Assembly (NCBI GenBank): GCA_032622095.1
Contig: CP136068.1
Coordinates: 49,034,443-49,098,442, forward strand
Length of the DNA: 64,000 nt
Direction of reading: 5' to 3'
Origin: Siphonodentalium dalli
Taxonomy: Eukaryota; Mollusca; Scaphopoda; Gadilida; Siphonodentaliidae
Each line of letters begins with the position of its first letter. Position 1 is the first letter of the stretch. The position numbers and the translations under genes are program-made. The notes under the pieces are model-generated. The model worked only from the letters and a program-made list of their open reading frames with translations, was not told the DNA's origin and searched no databases. Of the stretch, positions 13,501 through 27,300 are shown one piece after another.

Positions 13501-16500
13501 GCACTGCAGCTTTGAACTTATGCCGACATCGTTGTATATTTCTACAAGAAAGGCAGCACTATGTCTTTGAAATGGGCTGACTGTCAATGAACTGAATGCA
13601 CTCACCCTTGAATCTCATTGGACCAAAGGGGAGTTGATTGATATTCTCTCGAAACCAGGGAACCTACAGCATTTTAATCAGCGATATTCTCCATGGTGTC
13701 ATTTGCAGCAAGTATACTTTGTTTGTATAAGTATACTTAGATGTTACTAGTACAGGCTATCGCTTATTGTGAGGGACTGCTGAATGAAATTGACTATTAT
13801 CAAATACTTAACTTGTTCCAAGTCCTGAAATTTGCGGGCGTGGGCCCACCTTTGTGATTGTTATCCACGCTCTGGAAGTTTGCTGAAACTTATAGTTTCC
13901 ATAACATTAGATTCTTTTTTTAGGAACCATGGTTGGTCCGTCGTGCATTCGTACTTTTATATTGCTTGTATGTTTGACTATTAAACTAATCGCTACATTT
14001 GTTCCAATGAACTCACAAATATTATAACCATGACATCACCGAGAACTGTGCTCGTATTGAATACATTGCTCATTAGTCATTACCGGTGGTTTATGATGCA
14101 CTTTATTGATATAAAAATTACATCAGCCGCTGTCTCAAACAAGCAGCAATAGCAGATAACCAGCACTCAGCCAATACGGCAATAGGCCATATTACTGAAT
14201 ACTTCCACTGATGTTATTAATATTAGGCCATTAAAAATTAAAGTCTGGGTTAACGGGCAATTAAGTCTAAATTTTTTGATGAGGGAAGGAGGCTTTTTAT
14301 ATTTATTATTTATTTTAAATTCTTCAAAACATACCTCAAAATCGATTATAATCTTTTTTCATGATTCCAGGTAATACAACTTGTCTCTGTGTAATCACAT
14401 GTATAGCTCAATACTTGGGAATATTCTGACACCTCTGTTGCCCCAATTCCCAAAGCATGGCTCTAAATGGCTATTGAGGAAAGGCATAGCATGAGTTTTG
14501 GTTCTATTCTTGTTCTATTCATGATAGGGTGAGGGATATAGTTTATAAAGTCAGAACCGCTCAATGTCTCCCACCAAATATCAGAACTGTACAATGTAAA
14601 CACACATGTAGAGAAACACACACCACTCAAATTACAAAAACTTCTGACAATTAAATTAGGAATTCTGAGAAAGCTGATTCAAATGTAGCAGTGCCATATA
14701 TTGCTCAACATGTATTTATTTACTGCAATCATGCAATGCCCATGAATATCTACTATCGGGAACAGAAGTTATTTTTCTAATGTTCCACAAGAATCCTATA
14801 TACCGGTTTATAACATTATACTGATGGCTGCTGATGTGGGTACATGTATGTACATGTGGTGTCAAAGTGACAGTTCTGATAAATTGGTTGAATTCATTGG
14901 GAGTAACTTCAAGAAGAATGTATTTCTGACTAACTTCATTTTTATTTTTTAATTAACAAAAAGATAACTGGTATCCCACCATTACTATCAAAACATGTCT
15001 TTCAAATCGTTTGGAATTTTCGGGATTTCACCAAAATAATCAGATTTATTGCATTTTATTGTCTCATAAAGTTCACCAACAGATGTTCCTTCGGTTAATC
15101 CTTCATATACACTCCACTGCAGGATAACTGTGATCCCTGACGTAATGCACACAGAAAACAAACTCATTTTCCCATTTTAATTAGTCTAAAATTGCGGAAA
15201 AATAGACAAACGATAATATTAGAGCATGTGCTTTTGTCAACAGAAGTAAATATAACCGGTGCTCTTAAAAATGTGACCGCTTCCCGGTGCTCTTAAAAAA
15301 ATGTGACCGGTGATCCAAAAATAAGTCCCTATCACTAGCGTATGGAGGGGAAAAAAAATTGAGATTGCGATAAATAGTTTTGATGCGGCGGACTTTTAGT
15401 GATGCAGGCGGGGCCCGTGAACCCAGCCTTTAATTTTTAATGGCCTTAGGTACGATTAATTTATTATTGTTATTATTATTACCTGAGAGAGCTGACTAAC
15501 AGGTGTTTCTCCGATAACAGCGACATCAAACTGTGTCCATCCAGGTAATGAAATTGCCGTCTTCTCCTTCACCTTTGTCAGCACAGGTCTATTGGGGTAC
15601 AAGAGGACGAAAAAGGAATAAAGGGGTAGCAAAAAAGACAGACAAGGATTACTGAAGTCTAATCCAGCATTTATGTGAATGAATTGTCACCTTTATCAAA
15701 AAGATAAAAATATATGGAAAATAGAGTCTAGAGACTAAGACTAATGCCATGCAAACTTGGGTGATTTTTTACAAAGCTATCAACTAATTATCTGGTTGTG
15801 AAATAATGTTCATGGACAACTGAAGTTATACCTGGAGCCGATGTCACTTTTCAAAAAAAAATTGGGCAAAAGGCATAACTATATTTTCCAAACTTAAGTT
15901 GCAAACACTATTCTATACTAAATACTCAATAATGAGTAATTCCATCAGGAAAAGCTCAGATAATAAGTTCAACAAGCAGCCCTTTGTTGAACTTATTATG
16001 TGAACATTTCCCTTCAATAAATAGGAATTTTGCTGTACTAGCTTGAGGTAACTTTTCCTAACACCCCTCCAAATGAATAATAGACCAGTCCAATATGTAC
16101 ACTTTTATAACTGGGTGGGAGAATCCATTTAGTAAAGAGAAGGTTAAACTTACCTCAGCGGTTCAGGATACGACAGTGGTGCAGAGTTGCCGAATGTACT
16201 ACTCCAGAGTGTAACAGCCTGATTTTTTATGGCTCTTCGAGAGTGGAGGAATGTGTGTTCAAAGATAGGAGCAAGCTTTTCTAAAAATTCGCTATCACAG
16301 GCTCCGACATAATATGACGTAATGGCACTGGAAATTTCGGAAAACATCGCCTCTATCTGAAAAATAATAACTTCTTCCCTAAACCAATTTCAATTCATCT
16401 TCCCCACCAATCGATGAACAAAATGTATTGATGTAATCATATACAATGCATGGCCATAGAGGGAAAAATAAATATTGGTTAAATAGGCCACGAATAGTGG

Positions 16501-19500
16501 GTTTTTGATCGAATCAAATTTTGAACCAAATTGCTCTAAAAAAATAAGAAAACTAATCGAATATCAAATCGAATATTTAATAATCTTGCTCGCTGAAATG
16601 ATAAGATAAAGATATGTTTCCCATTTTCATCTGCATGTCAGAATTGTTGATTAAATAAAACATCATCTTTTTTTGTGAACGGTTGAACGACAATTAAAGA
16701 CACAATTTCTTCAAAATAAAACAAACATTTGGGAAAATACAAATGTTAGGGCGCTGTGTGTGTAAATAAAAACTTCCGACATCACTAGTGGGGAATTCCA
16801 CATCGATTCAAAATGCAGAATAGGAGATTTGACCATTGCAGAATTACACTATCATGACTTTGTCAACTATAAAAGGGGGTTTGATTAAAATGGCTTTGAC
16901 CTGCACTTTCGCCAACGACATTACCGCTGCCACTGCAAGTCAAAACTGAGCATAACACAATAAAATAATGAAAAGAATATAATGCAATGAAAATATAATA
17001 TAGCGTGTATGCGCAGTCATGTGACGTACCGTTCAACAAAATTTTGAAGTTTCTTTCCGTCGATCTCCAATTGAATGTCCACGGAATAAATTATAATTTA
17101 ATTGTTATATTTGTGGTCATGAAACAAAGAGGGTAAGAACAGTTAAAGTTAAGTTAAAATAAAAGGCAGCTCGGTCACAGTGTCCCCCGAACCGGTGGCT
17201 TCATTTGGAGCGGAGGCTTTGTAGAAGTATACTATATGGATAAGACACTTGTGCATTGTCTCATTACTGACATGCATACAAATAACCAAATCTTAAAAAA
17301 ACTCTTAAAGTCAAAATATAACCTCAAATTGGCACAAAATGAAGAAAATTACAAGAAAAATTGAAAAGCCCATAACTCTTGAGAAAAATCATCGGATCAA
17401 ACTCAAATTCGAACTTGACCTGTATCTTGATATGACTGATCCACATTAAAACGGTATTTGCAATTAAAGGATCCAAACTTGAGATATTATCCGGAAACCG
17501 AAAAAGTGAGAAATTTTCTAAGTAAAACAAGTCGAAAAAGGGCCACAACTCTCGCAAAAATGGGCGGAGCATACCCATATTCGAACTTGACCTGTACATA
17601 TGGCTGATAAACTCACATACCAAATTTGGTTCAGATATGATCACACAAACTGAAGTTATCATCCAGAAACCAGAAAATTACAAGATTCTAAGTAAAAAAA
17701 AGGGTCAGAACTCTCGCAAAAATGGGCGGAGCAAACCCATATTCGAACTTGACCTGTATTTTGGTCTGATAAACTCACCTATGAAATTTGCTTTTTATCT
17801 AATAACCGAAACTAAAGTTACCGGCTATTTTAATAGTCCCCCGAAATTTTCAGGGGACAATGACAGATAGTGAGGGAATACTTGTGAGTGTATATCTACT
17901 TGTAATACTTCGCAGTAGTTGTGAATGTTTAAATATTATATATATTATATAAATATATATATATAAATGCATTACGTTCGAGTTAACTGTATATCTACTT
18001 GTAATACTTTGCAGTAGTTGTGAATGTTCAAATATTACCCATAAATGCATTACGTTCGCGTTCCCTAGTTTGGAGTATTCAATATTACTATTTGATGGTT
18101 CAAAGTCAAATGAACACAATCAATAATAATGGATAGTTTTAAACACATGCGACTCTGAGTGCTTGATCAATTACATAGCATTTCTTCCCATGAATATCGA
18201 GCATCGGCACATACCTTCTGTTGGGTGGCTGCCTTGCAACCTCGAGCGGAAGCGAGTTTGAATATTTCTCCAATAGGCTTAGCCAGATGGTCGACAATAC
18301 CAGAGATAATCTGAGATGATGTGATGTGAGTGAACACAATCGATATGCCATCAACCAAATTACCCAACGTATGTGTTGAAGTAACTGTCTTCTGAAATAG
18401 AAACAAGAGTCACATTAGGAAACTAAGTTTGGCCATGATGAAATGTCTTTTGTTATGTATGTTAGACCAATACTCAAGAGTTAAAGGTAGTTTCCTATAG
18501 TATAACTTTAACATTGATGAATCGAAGTCAAAGTAATTTTAGAATAACTCTTGTATCGATTAAAGTTATGCAGTTATAACCGTTTGAAGATAAATTCTAT
18601 AACGCTCATAGCGCAGTTATAGAAAATTTATCTTCAAACTTTGGTTATAACTCATAACCTTAATCAAAACAACAGTTATTTCTTATAATTTAATCCGTCA
18701 TTTCACAAGAGAATCACCAAAAGTAGAAGTTGGAAGTATAACAAGCGTATAACATTGAGACTATTTCCGATGAAAAAGATATTGATTGGCTTGTCGTAAC
18801 TGATCACACATCGCGTGGCACCGGACAGCTGCAGTGGCACGTGGGATTGATATTCGATTGATTTCTAACACTTAAGTTAAATATGTTAAGACCATATCAT
18901 GTATTGATATCAGTATAATATATATTCATCAGCTATTTCAACAAGAGTGAACATAATACACTGATCGATCTCAAGATGATACACACCCAACCAGACCAGT
19001 AACCTCAATTTTTTTTTTCCGCGAGAATATTTTCTGGGAGATTGGGGGCTATCATCCGAGGAGATTTTAAAAAAGTTAAAAAAGTTCTAGTGCAATTCTC
19101 AAAAAATTTAATTAGGCCACAGGAAGTTGATTCTCTGTTTCTCAGACACCGCCGCCCCCCGAAAAAATACGCCGCTGGGTACTTTTTATAGCCTACCAAA
19201 AATAAAAAGTATTATTCATCCCGCCGCTCGCAATCCGTGAAGTTCGCAATCGACCATTGTTAACAGATGTGGATAAAGAGGCGCAACTCTATCTCATAAT
19301 TCCAATCTTTTAATAGATCGAACAAGCCGATGTCCGGAATCTTAATCGAACGCGCCCGATCTACTTCCGCTAAAACAATGGTTGCAATTCTGAATGTTTG
19401 CGTACGGGACGGCAACAAATATCTTATCCCCTGGACTTTAGTGAGTGTTGAGATCGATGAAACATGTCGGAATTTATCGGAACGGATAACGTCCCAACAC

Positions 19501-21272
19501 GGCGGAAGCATCAAATCCATTTCTGTTGGAAAAAACAAAACATCAGACTTCGACTTCGTCTCACCTGAACTGAAAGTGAAAGCCACACAGGTTGCAGACA
19601 TTTTGGCTTTTATTTTAAGATCACGGTGACCACCAATACTTCTTCAAGTACTTGTCAACGTGCAACTACCAGTGCGGATGCACCAACGAAGTCTGCATTC
19701 ACTGTTCTTATGGAAAAGACTTTCCAGCTTCCAAAGTTGGACAAATCCATAAATAAAAGGGATGAACTCACCCAAAAAATTCTAGAATATTTGGAAGAAA
19801 AAAAACTTGGTTTCAGCAAGGATTGTTTCGACATTATTGGAAAAAAAACTTTGTTTCAACTATTAAAAGAATATCAAATTATTGAAATGTGTGTGGGTAA
19901 AATATTAAAGTTTAAATATATTTTATATATATTCAGCAAACATGGCATATATGTATACGGAAGGTACGTGTAACAGCAAATAGAAGTGATTCACACATAC
20001 ATGTGATTTGATCTCATAGTCATATGACAATAATTTTCTAGACAACACTTATTAAATCATGTATGTTTCACATATTAAATATCATTTCTATTATTACATA
20101 CATACAGATATACTCTATTTATATTCTATATATGTATGTGTGTTTGTACTATCAACAGGTGGAAGCTTGCTAAAACGACAGTAGCAATGGTGATTAAGAA
20201 CAACCACTGATAATCAATTTACCCATACACATTAAAAACAATTTATTCTGCATATTGTTGTTATTTTATGTTATGAAAGTTTAATATATTTTGTTTTTGT
20301 CTTGTATTGACACATTCAAAGATGGCTTAGTGAAGCCTGACAAGTTTCAGTATTAATAAAATTTCATTAAAATCAAATCAAGTAGTCATGTTTCAATGTC
20401 CGAACATTGGTTTTACAATTTTAGGATAAACAAATAAAAACCTGCCTGCCGGTAAATTTTGGTCATAAAATATGGTAATAAAAACAGTGTTCACGCTGTC
20501 GGTAGCCAAATTAGCCAATGGCTAATATTTTTCGAATTTGGCTAATAAAAATTTCATTTGGCTAAACTTTTGGCTAAACAAATTTTGAACTCAAATGGAG
20601 ACTGAAAGCATGGAGCCAGAAAGCTAATTAATAAAAGCGCTCAATAGATCGACATTCAAGACGAAGTTAGGTGACGAAAGTATTTCATTATTTTTGTACT
20701 TATGAAATATCGTACAAAGGGAAATCCGATCGACAACTCTATCAACCAAGCGATCACAAAGTTATATGCAACCATCTTTAGTTTTTCACAAGACGGACAT
20801 TCAAAGACGCATGGACATTAAACCGACCATGGTTGAATTATGACAATGTGAAGAAAGCAATGTTTTGTAAAGTGCATTGACGCCGGTATATAAGCAATTT
20901 GTTCGTAACAGGCTGTTTTAATCTGGAGAAAGATTACGTCACTCTGCACGAAGCAGCAAAAGGTCATCATTAATTTTTACATTTAATCCCCTAATCCCCC
21001 ATTCAGCCCATTGTCTGTCTGGTCACTCACGGCGCGCCTGCACAATGCATGTTTATGATGACATTGTATTTATGACGGTCGAGGTTTATGAGCACCAAGC
21101 GTAAGACAATAGCTTAATCAGCGAAATGTGAATCACGGACATATATTTTGTGGCTATTTGTCGTCAATACCGATAGTCAAAATAATATGCATGCTTTTAT
21201 GACAGATTGTAATTTGACAATTAAAAAATAATGACATTAAGAAGGGACAATCCCGGGTTACCGCCCCCCCCC

Positions 21273-21308
<36 letters not shown>

Positions 21309-24300
21309 ACAATCACTCTTTCACATAAAGATTAATACATTTTTAATAAATGATATATATAAAAATACTTCTAGTTCATCAAGATTATTTAAATTATTGT
21401 GTATTTTACCTGTGTCTGTTAGATTTTACGTTTTAGTCATTAATTGTGAACCGACCAGAAAACGATGATTTAATTTGGCCAAAGTTTTTTTTAATTTTGA
21501 CAAAAAACATTTGGCTAAAGTTTTTTTCATTTGGCTAATAAAATTTTCATTTGGCTAAAATTTTGGCTAAAGTTTTTTTCGGTCCAGCGTGAACACTGAA
21601 TAAAAACCTGCCTGCCGGTAAATTTTGGCCATAAAAAATAAATATAAAAATCTGCCTGCCTGCCTGCTTTGGGAAAAAAAGTGTCTGAGAAACAGAGAAT
21701 CAACTTCCTGTGGCCTTATACAAATTAAAAAAAAAGTTACCAAGATTATTTACCATTAAAAAACTAATAAGGTTGATAAAGGTATCCCTATTAAGTATCC
21801 GTTTAAAACCCTGTTTTATTGTATATTTATAGCAAAAACAATCGTGTGTTTAATAACAGTGAAACTGCTTTCGATTTACATTAGATCTTGTGAGATTAAC
21901 AAGTCACACTGAAACTCGGGTTATAACATTTTAAAGTCAAAGCATATGCATCGTTTGAAGAATAGCAAGCCAATAAACCTTGAGGTGATAGCACATTGCG
22001 TTATCTCTTAGAGGGGTCTTTAATTGAGATGTCAGGAAAATCACCTTTGTTCAGTCAAGTGTTTCTTTCAATAGGGAATGATAGTTTTATTATCGCGCTC
22101 ATGTGACAAGGAAATACATAGCAAAATGTTATAACCAGTTTAATTCACATTCAAATTCATGTTAATAACATGTTATGATAGTTATAAGAGATCAAATTTT
22201 ATGATTAAATTCAACCTATTTTTGAGGAAAATTTGTACTGCATGATGGGTCATCTGTAAAGGTGGCTTTTACAGAGGTGTATTAATTGTCTGAGGTGGTT
22301 TGATCTGTAAGATTCTTAATCGGGCCTCAGAATACTAAGATATTGAGATTGTAGTTGCTATGTACATACATGTAAAGGTGAATGCTGTATTAATGTGCCA
22401 TAATTCCAGAAAACACTACCTAGTGTCTGTCCCAATATCAGATAAGTGCACCGCTGGGCGGAGGTAACGCCCCCGACTGTACAATCAGAGAAACTTTCTG
22501 GTTAAGCGCTATAAAAATGCCACATGTTGTTCTATATTAGCTTCAAATTTGGTCTGGTGCCACAAAAATAGAAGGAAAACTGAATTTTCTAAAAAATAAA
22601 ACTGAATTTTTTAAGTCGAAAAAGGGTCATAACTCTCACAAAAATTATCCGATTGAACCGAAATTTTACCTTGACCTGTATTGCGATATTGGTAATACAC
22701 AAAAAAACGGGTTTTGCAAATAAACAATCCAAAATCAAGTTATCATCTGGAAACCAAAAAAAGTAGCAGAAAACCTGAATTGTCTAAGTCCAAAAAGGGG
22801 CGTAACTCTGGAAAAAATGGGCGGACGAAACCACGGCTTTGGGGAAATCTTGTCCCCCCGGCTGGTCTATTGGCATACCAAAGATCAACTAGCAAAACCA
22901 AAGTTATGAGTTGAAACGTTCGTATGCCACAGAAAACTGAATTTTCTAAGTTCAAAAAGGGGCGTAACTCTGGAAAAAATGGGCGGACGAAACCGCAGTT
23001 ATGGGGAAATCTTTTCCCCCCAGCTGGTCTATTAGCATACCAAAGATCAACTGAATTGAGTTAGCGAAACCAAAGTTATGAGTTGAAACGTACGTTCGGA
23101 CAAATTTTCTAAGTCCAAAAAGGGGCGTAACTCTGAAAAAAATGGGCGGACGAAACTGCAGTTATGGGGAAATCTTGTCCCCCCGGCTGGTCTATTAGCA
23201 TACCAAAGATCAACTGAATTGAGTTAGCGAAACCAAAGTTATGAGTTGAAACGTTCGTACGGACAGAAGGACGGACAGACGGCTCCACTATATACCCCCA
23301 AATCTCCATCGGAGATCGGGGGCATAATAATCAGTGGGGTTCCACATAAATAGGATTCAAGGAGCAGGGAAGTAAGGGAAAGTAAAATAATACTTTTCTA
23401 ATGGTTCAAGCTTTCTATTATTTTGGCCAATAATCCATTAATACTGATTAGTAAAGAGAATACCTTGTTTGAGCCTGTTGAATCTGTATCACAGAGACGT
23501 ACAACTGCTGTAGCAAGTTTCTCTAACAAGATGACAGTAGAGTGGATACTTCCCATCTGTTTATGTTTTCGTTTTGTCCATTTAGATGGACTCATCACTG
23601 TGAATAAATGAAATTATATTAGACCATTAAAAACAAAACTTTGTTCAAAGCATAAAAAAAATATATTCTGATTGACATACTCATTGTATTTAGACGGCTG
23701 CATATTTGCCAAAAATATAGCCATTGTGACCAATTTCCCGATGTACATACTCTAATTCATCAAAAGTTAAGTAGACATCTACTGGAAAACTCACTATTGT
23801 CTTAAAGTTATATACATATATAACTTTAAGGGCAAATTGTAGGCAAATTATTACATATTTATTTATTTTTATTTTTAGCAACATTTCTTTCCTGATATTA
23901 TAATTGAGTCGTGCATGTGACAACCAACAAAATGTAAACTTCAAATTGTCATGGTAGCTAAACCCTTTCATGGTGGGAGCTGCGCTGGCGCAACATTAAA
24001 GACCCTGTGCCAATGCATTCTCATATGTATGCGAGTAGATCATAGGTTGCCTTGGACATATAAGAGAATGCATTGGCCTAACAATTGTTTATAATTTTTT
24101 CTTACATTCTTTAACAATTTTTATAATTTTTTTTTATAATTTTGTCTTATATTCTATAACAACTTTTATCATTTTTTCTTATCGTCTTTAACAATTTTAT
24201 CATTTTTTTATCATTATTTCTTACATTCTTCAGCTGCATTCTTTAACAATTTAAAAAAAAATTCTTACATTCTTTAACAATTATAACAAGCAGTCGCAGA

Positions 24301-27300
24301 CGGCGGTATCCCCCGCCGAAATGTGCAGTTGGGGGAAGTGCATTCTCAATAATGTTTGCGTTCTCAGTATGTGCTAAACAAGAGGTGGGATTTTGTCAAA
24401 AAGCCTGGCTTGCGAACTCATTTTAGGACTGACATTTGTGGAAATTAGCCATGTGACGTCGTCCATTTGTACAAGTCCAATAACTCTGCTGAAAATATCC
24501 GGCCGGACCTGGTTTGCGAACTCGTTCTAGATACTGGTGATGTGAACTCATATACCAAAAATCTTAGAAATCCGTTGACATTTGTGGAAATGAGCCCTGT
24601 GACGTCGTCCATTTGCACCAAAAATAATAAACAAAGTCCAATAACTCTGCTGAAAATATCCAGCCAGACCTGGTTTGCGAACTCGTACTAGATACTGGTC
24701 ATGTGAACTCATATACCAAAAATCTTTGAAATCCGTTGACATTTGTGGTAATGAACCCTGTGACGTCGTCTATTTGCTATTTGGTAAATTCGACAAAAAT
24801 AATAAACAAAGTCCAATAACTCCGGTATAAATATCCGGCCGGACCTGGCTTGCGAACTCATTCTAGGTAATGGTCAGGTGAACTCATATACCAAATATCT
24901 TTGAAATCCGTTGAGATTTGTGGAAATGAGCCCTGTGACGTCGTCTATTTGCTATTTGGTAAATTTGACCAAAATAATAAACAAAGTCCAATAACTCCGG
25001 TAAAAATATCCGGCCGGACCTGGCTTGCGAACACATTCTAGGTAATGGTCAGGTGAACTCATATACCACAAATCTTTGAAATCCGTTGACATTTGTTCAA
25101 GTTATGACTCTTACAAATTCGGGACAGACGGACGGACGGACGGACGGAACCCATTACTATATCCCCACGCAAATTTTAAATTTGGCGGGGGACAAAAAAT
25201 AATATAAAATGTGTAAGGCCAATGGTTGACTCGCATATATAAGAGAATGCATTGGCACAGGGTTTTCGCAAAAAATCAGGAAGCTCCCGTCATGAAAGGG
25301 TTAAGCCACGCAAGTCAAAATATCGTGTGTCAGACATGCACACATGATCAAGAAAGCCAGCACATCCTATCTTTGTATTCACATTTAATCTGTTAGGAAA
25401 TTTTTTAAGAGCTAGCCGATGCAGAGGTGGAATGCTTGGAATGTGCCAGAGAAAAAAAAAATGCAAACACGAATGCTTTTCAAATGTTTTGACCGGAGAA
25501 ACGAAAAATTTACATTGCGTGGCCTTGCGTTATATATTGTATTGTGAATTTCATTTTGTGATTATTGGCAATTCCAATAGAGGAAATAGGGTAATACTCA
25601 TCACATGTAATGATATATATGTATATATATGCAATGACGTCACCTGCTGTGAAATTTCCAACAGCCACGACAGACGAGAAGTCCACAGATTCTAACATCA
25701 CATGACACATCTGTGTGAGCGCATCTAGTAGGGCTGGATCCTTCTGGAATTAATGGAATTAACATATACATAATCAACAAGTCTAGCAAATCACATTTCA
25801 GCTATAATACCTATATATACCTATATATAGTTCAAATTTAACTATTGTTCAAATTTTTTTTGCAAGTTTTCAAGAGGCTGAATAGGTCACATTCAATTCC
25901 ATTGTCAAAAAATCATCTCTTTGTTTGGATTCAGGGTTGAACATATTAAATATTTGTTTGGCAACAATGGTCTGACAAATTTCATTTGGTCAAAAGGTTT
26001 GAAGCCTACATGTAGCAATCATCTTTCAGAATATCACCAGATCTCCGGAAAACTCATAAATTTGTTAATAGATAACCCTTTCTATACTAAATGGATTCTC
26101 CTACTCAGTTAAAAAGTGTACCATGGTCAATTATTCATTTGGAGGGATGTTAAGGTGATAAAAGCAGACGACAGATAAATAAAAATGCAGAATGAGCCGA
26201 ATTTATTGAGGGGAAATGTTTTGATAATATGGTAATATGGTTGCTTTGTTAAACTTATTATCTGAACATTTCATATGGGATAACTACTCATCAATGATGC
26301 TTTAGTACATAATGGGTTAAACTTATTATCTGAACATTTCCTATGCGATAACTACTCATCAATGATGCTTTAGTATAGAAAGGGTTGAACTTATTATCTG
26401 AACATTTCCTATGGGATAACTACCCATCAATGATGCTTTAGTATAGAACGGGTTGAACTTATTATCTGAACATTTCCTATGGGATAACTACTCACCAATG
26501 ATGCTTTAGTACAGAATGGGTTAAACTTATTATCAGAACATTTCCTATGGGATAACTACTCACCAATGATGCTTTAGTACAGAATGGGTTAAACTTATTA
26601 TCTGAACATTTCCTATGGGATAACTACTCATCAATGATGCTTTAGTACATAATGGGTTAAACTTATTATCAGAACATTTCCTATGTGATAACTACTCATC
26701 AATGATGCTTTAGTACAGAATGGGTTAAACTTATTATCTGAACATTTCCTATGGGATAACTACTCATCAATGATGCTTTAGTACATAATGGGTTAAACTT
26801 ATTATCTGAACATTTCCTATGCGATAACTACTCATCAATGATGCTTTAGTATAGAAAGGGTTGAACATATTATCTGAACATTTCCTATGGGATAACTACC
26901 CATCAATGATGCTTTAGTATAGAAAGGGTTGAACTTATTATCTGAACATTTCCTATGGGATAACTACTCATCAATGATGCTTTAGTATCTAGATAGGGTT
27001 AATCAGTAGACGTGTGCCCATCCCCGGTATAATGCCTGGATAACAATTCACAACAAATCACACATGCTCAGTTAGCAAACAAATGAGGATTAGCCGATAT
27101 TACAGCATCCTAACTTAATCAACCAAACATTATATCGGTATAAATAAAACATAGAGCAAAAAAATAAGCAAGTAAGTGCACAATTATGTCATATACCATA
27201 TCTTGAAGACCGATTTAACAGTTGTTGTGGATCTCGTTCGAGCACACAAGCAATGTCAATTTTCTCATCTCTAGTGGTGTAACGTGATGCATGTGATTCG

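Larger units (their letters stand above)
19115..21715. mobile_element. Harbinger-like element B (2.6 kb, TTA TSD) with protein remnant and nested hAT-like element
   Basis: TTA at 19112-19114 and 21716-21718. Perfect inverted ends of more than 30 bp begin GGCCACAGGAAGTTGATTC and continue to CTGTTTCTCAGACAC. A plus-strand coding remnant lies at 19330-19973. A 1.1-kb element is inserted at 20485-21598. Confidence 0.9.
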
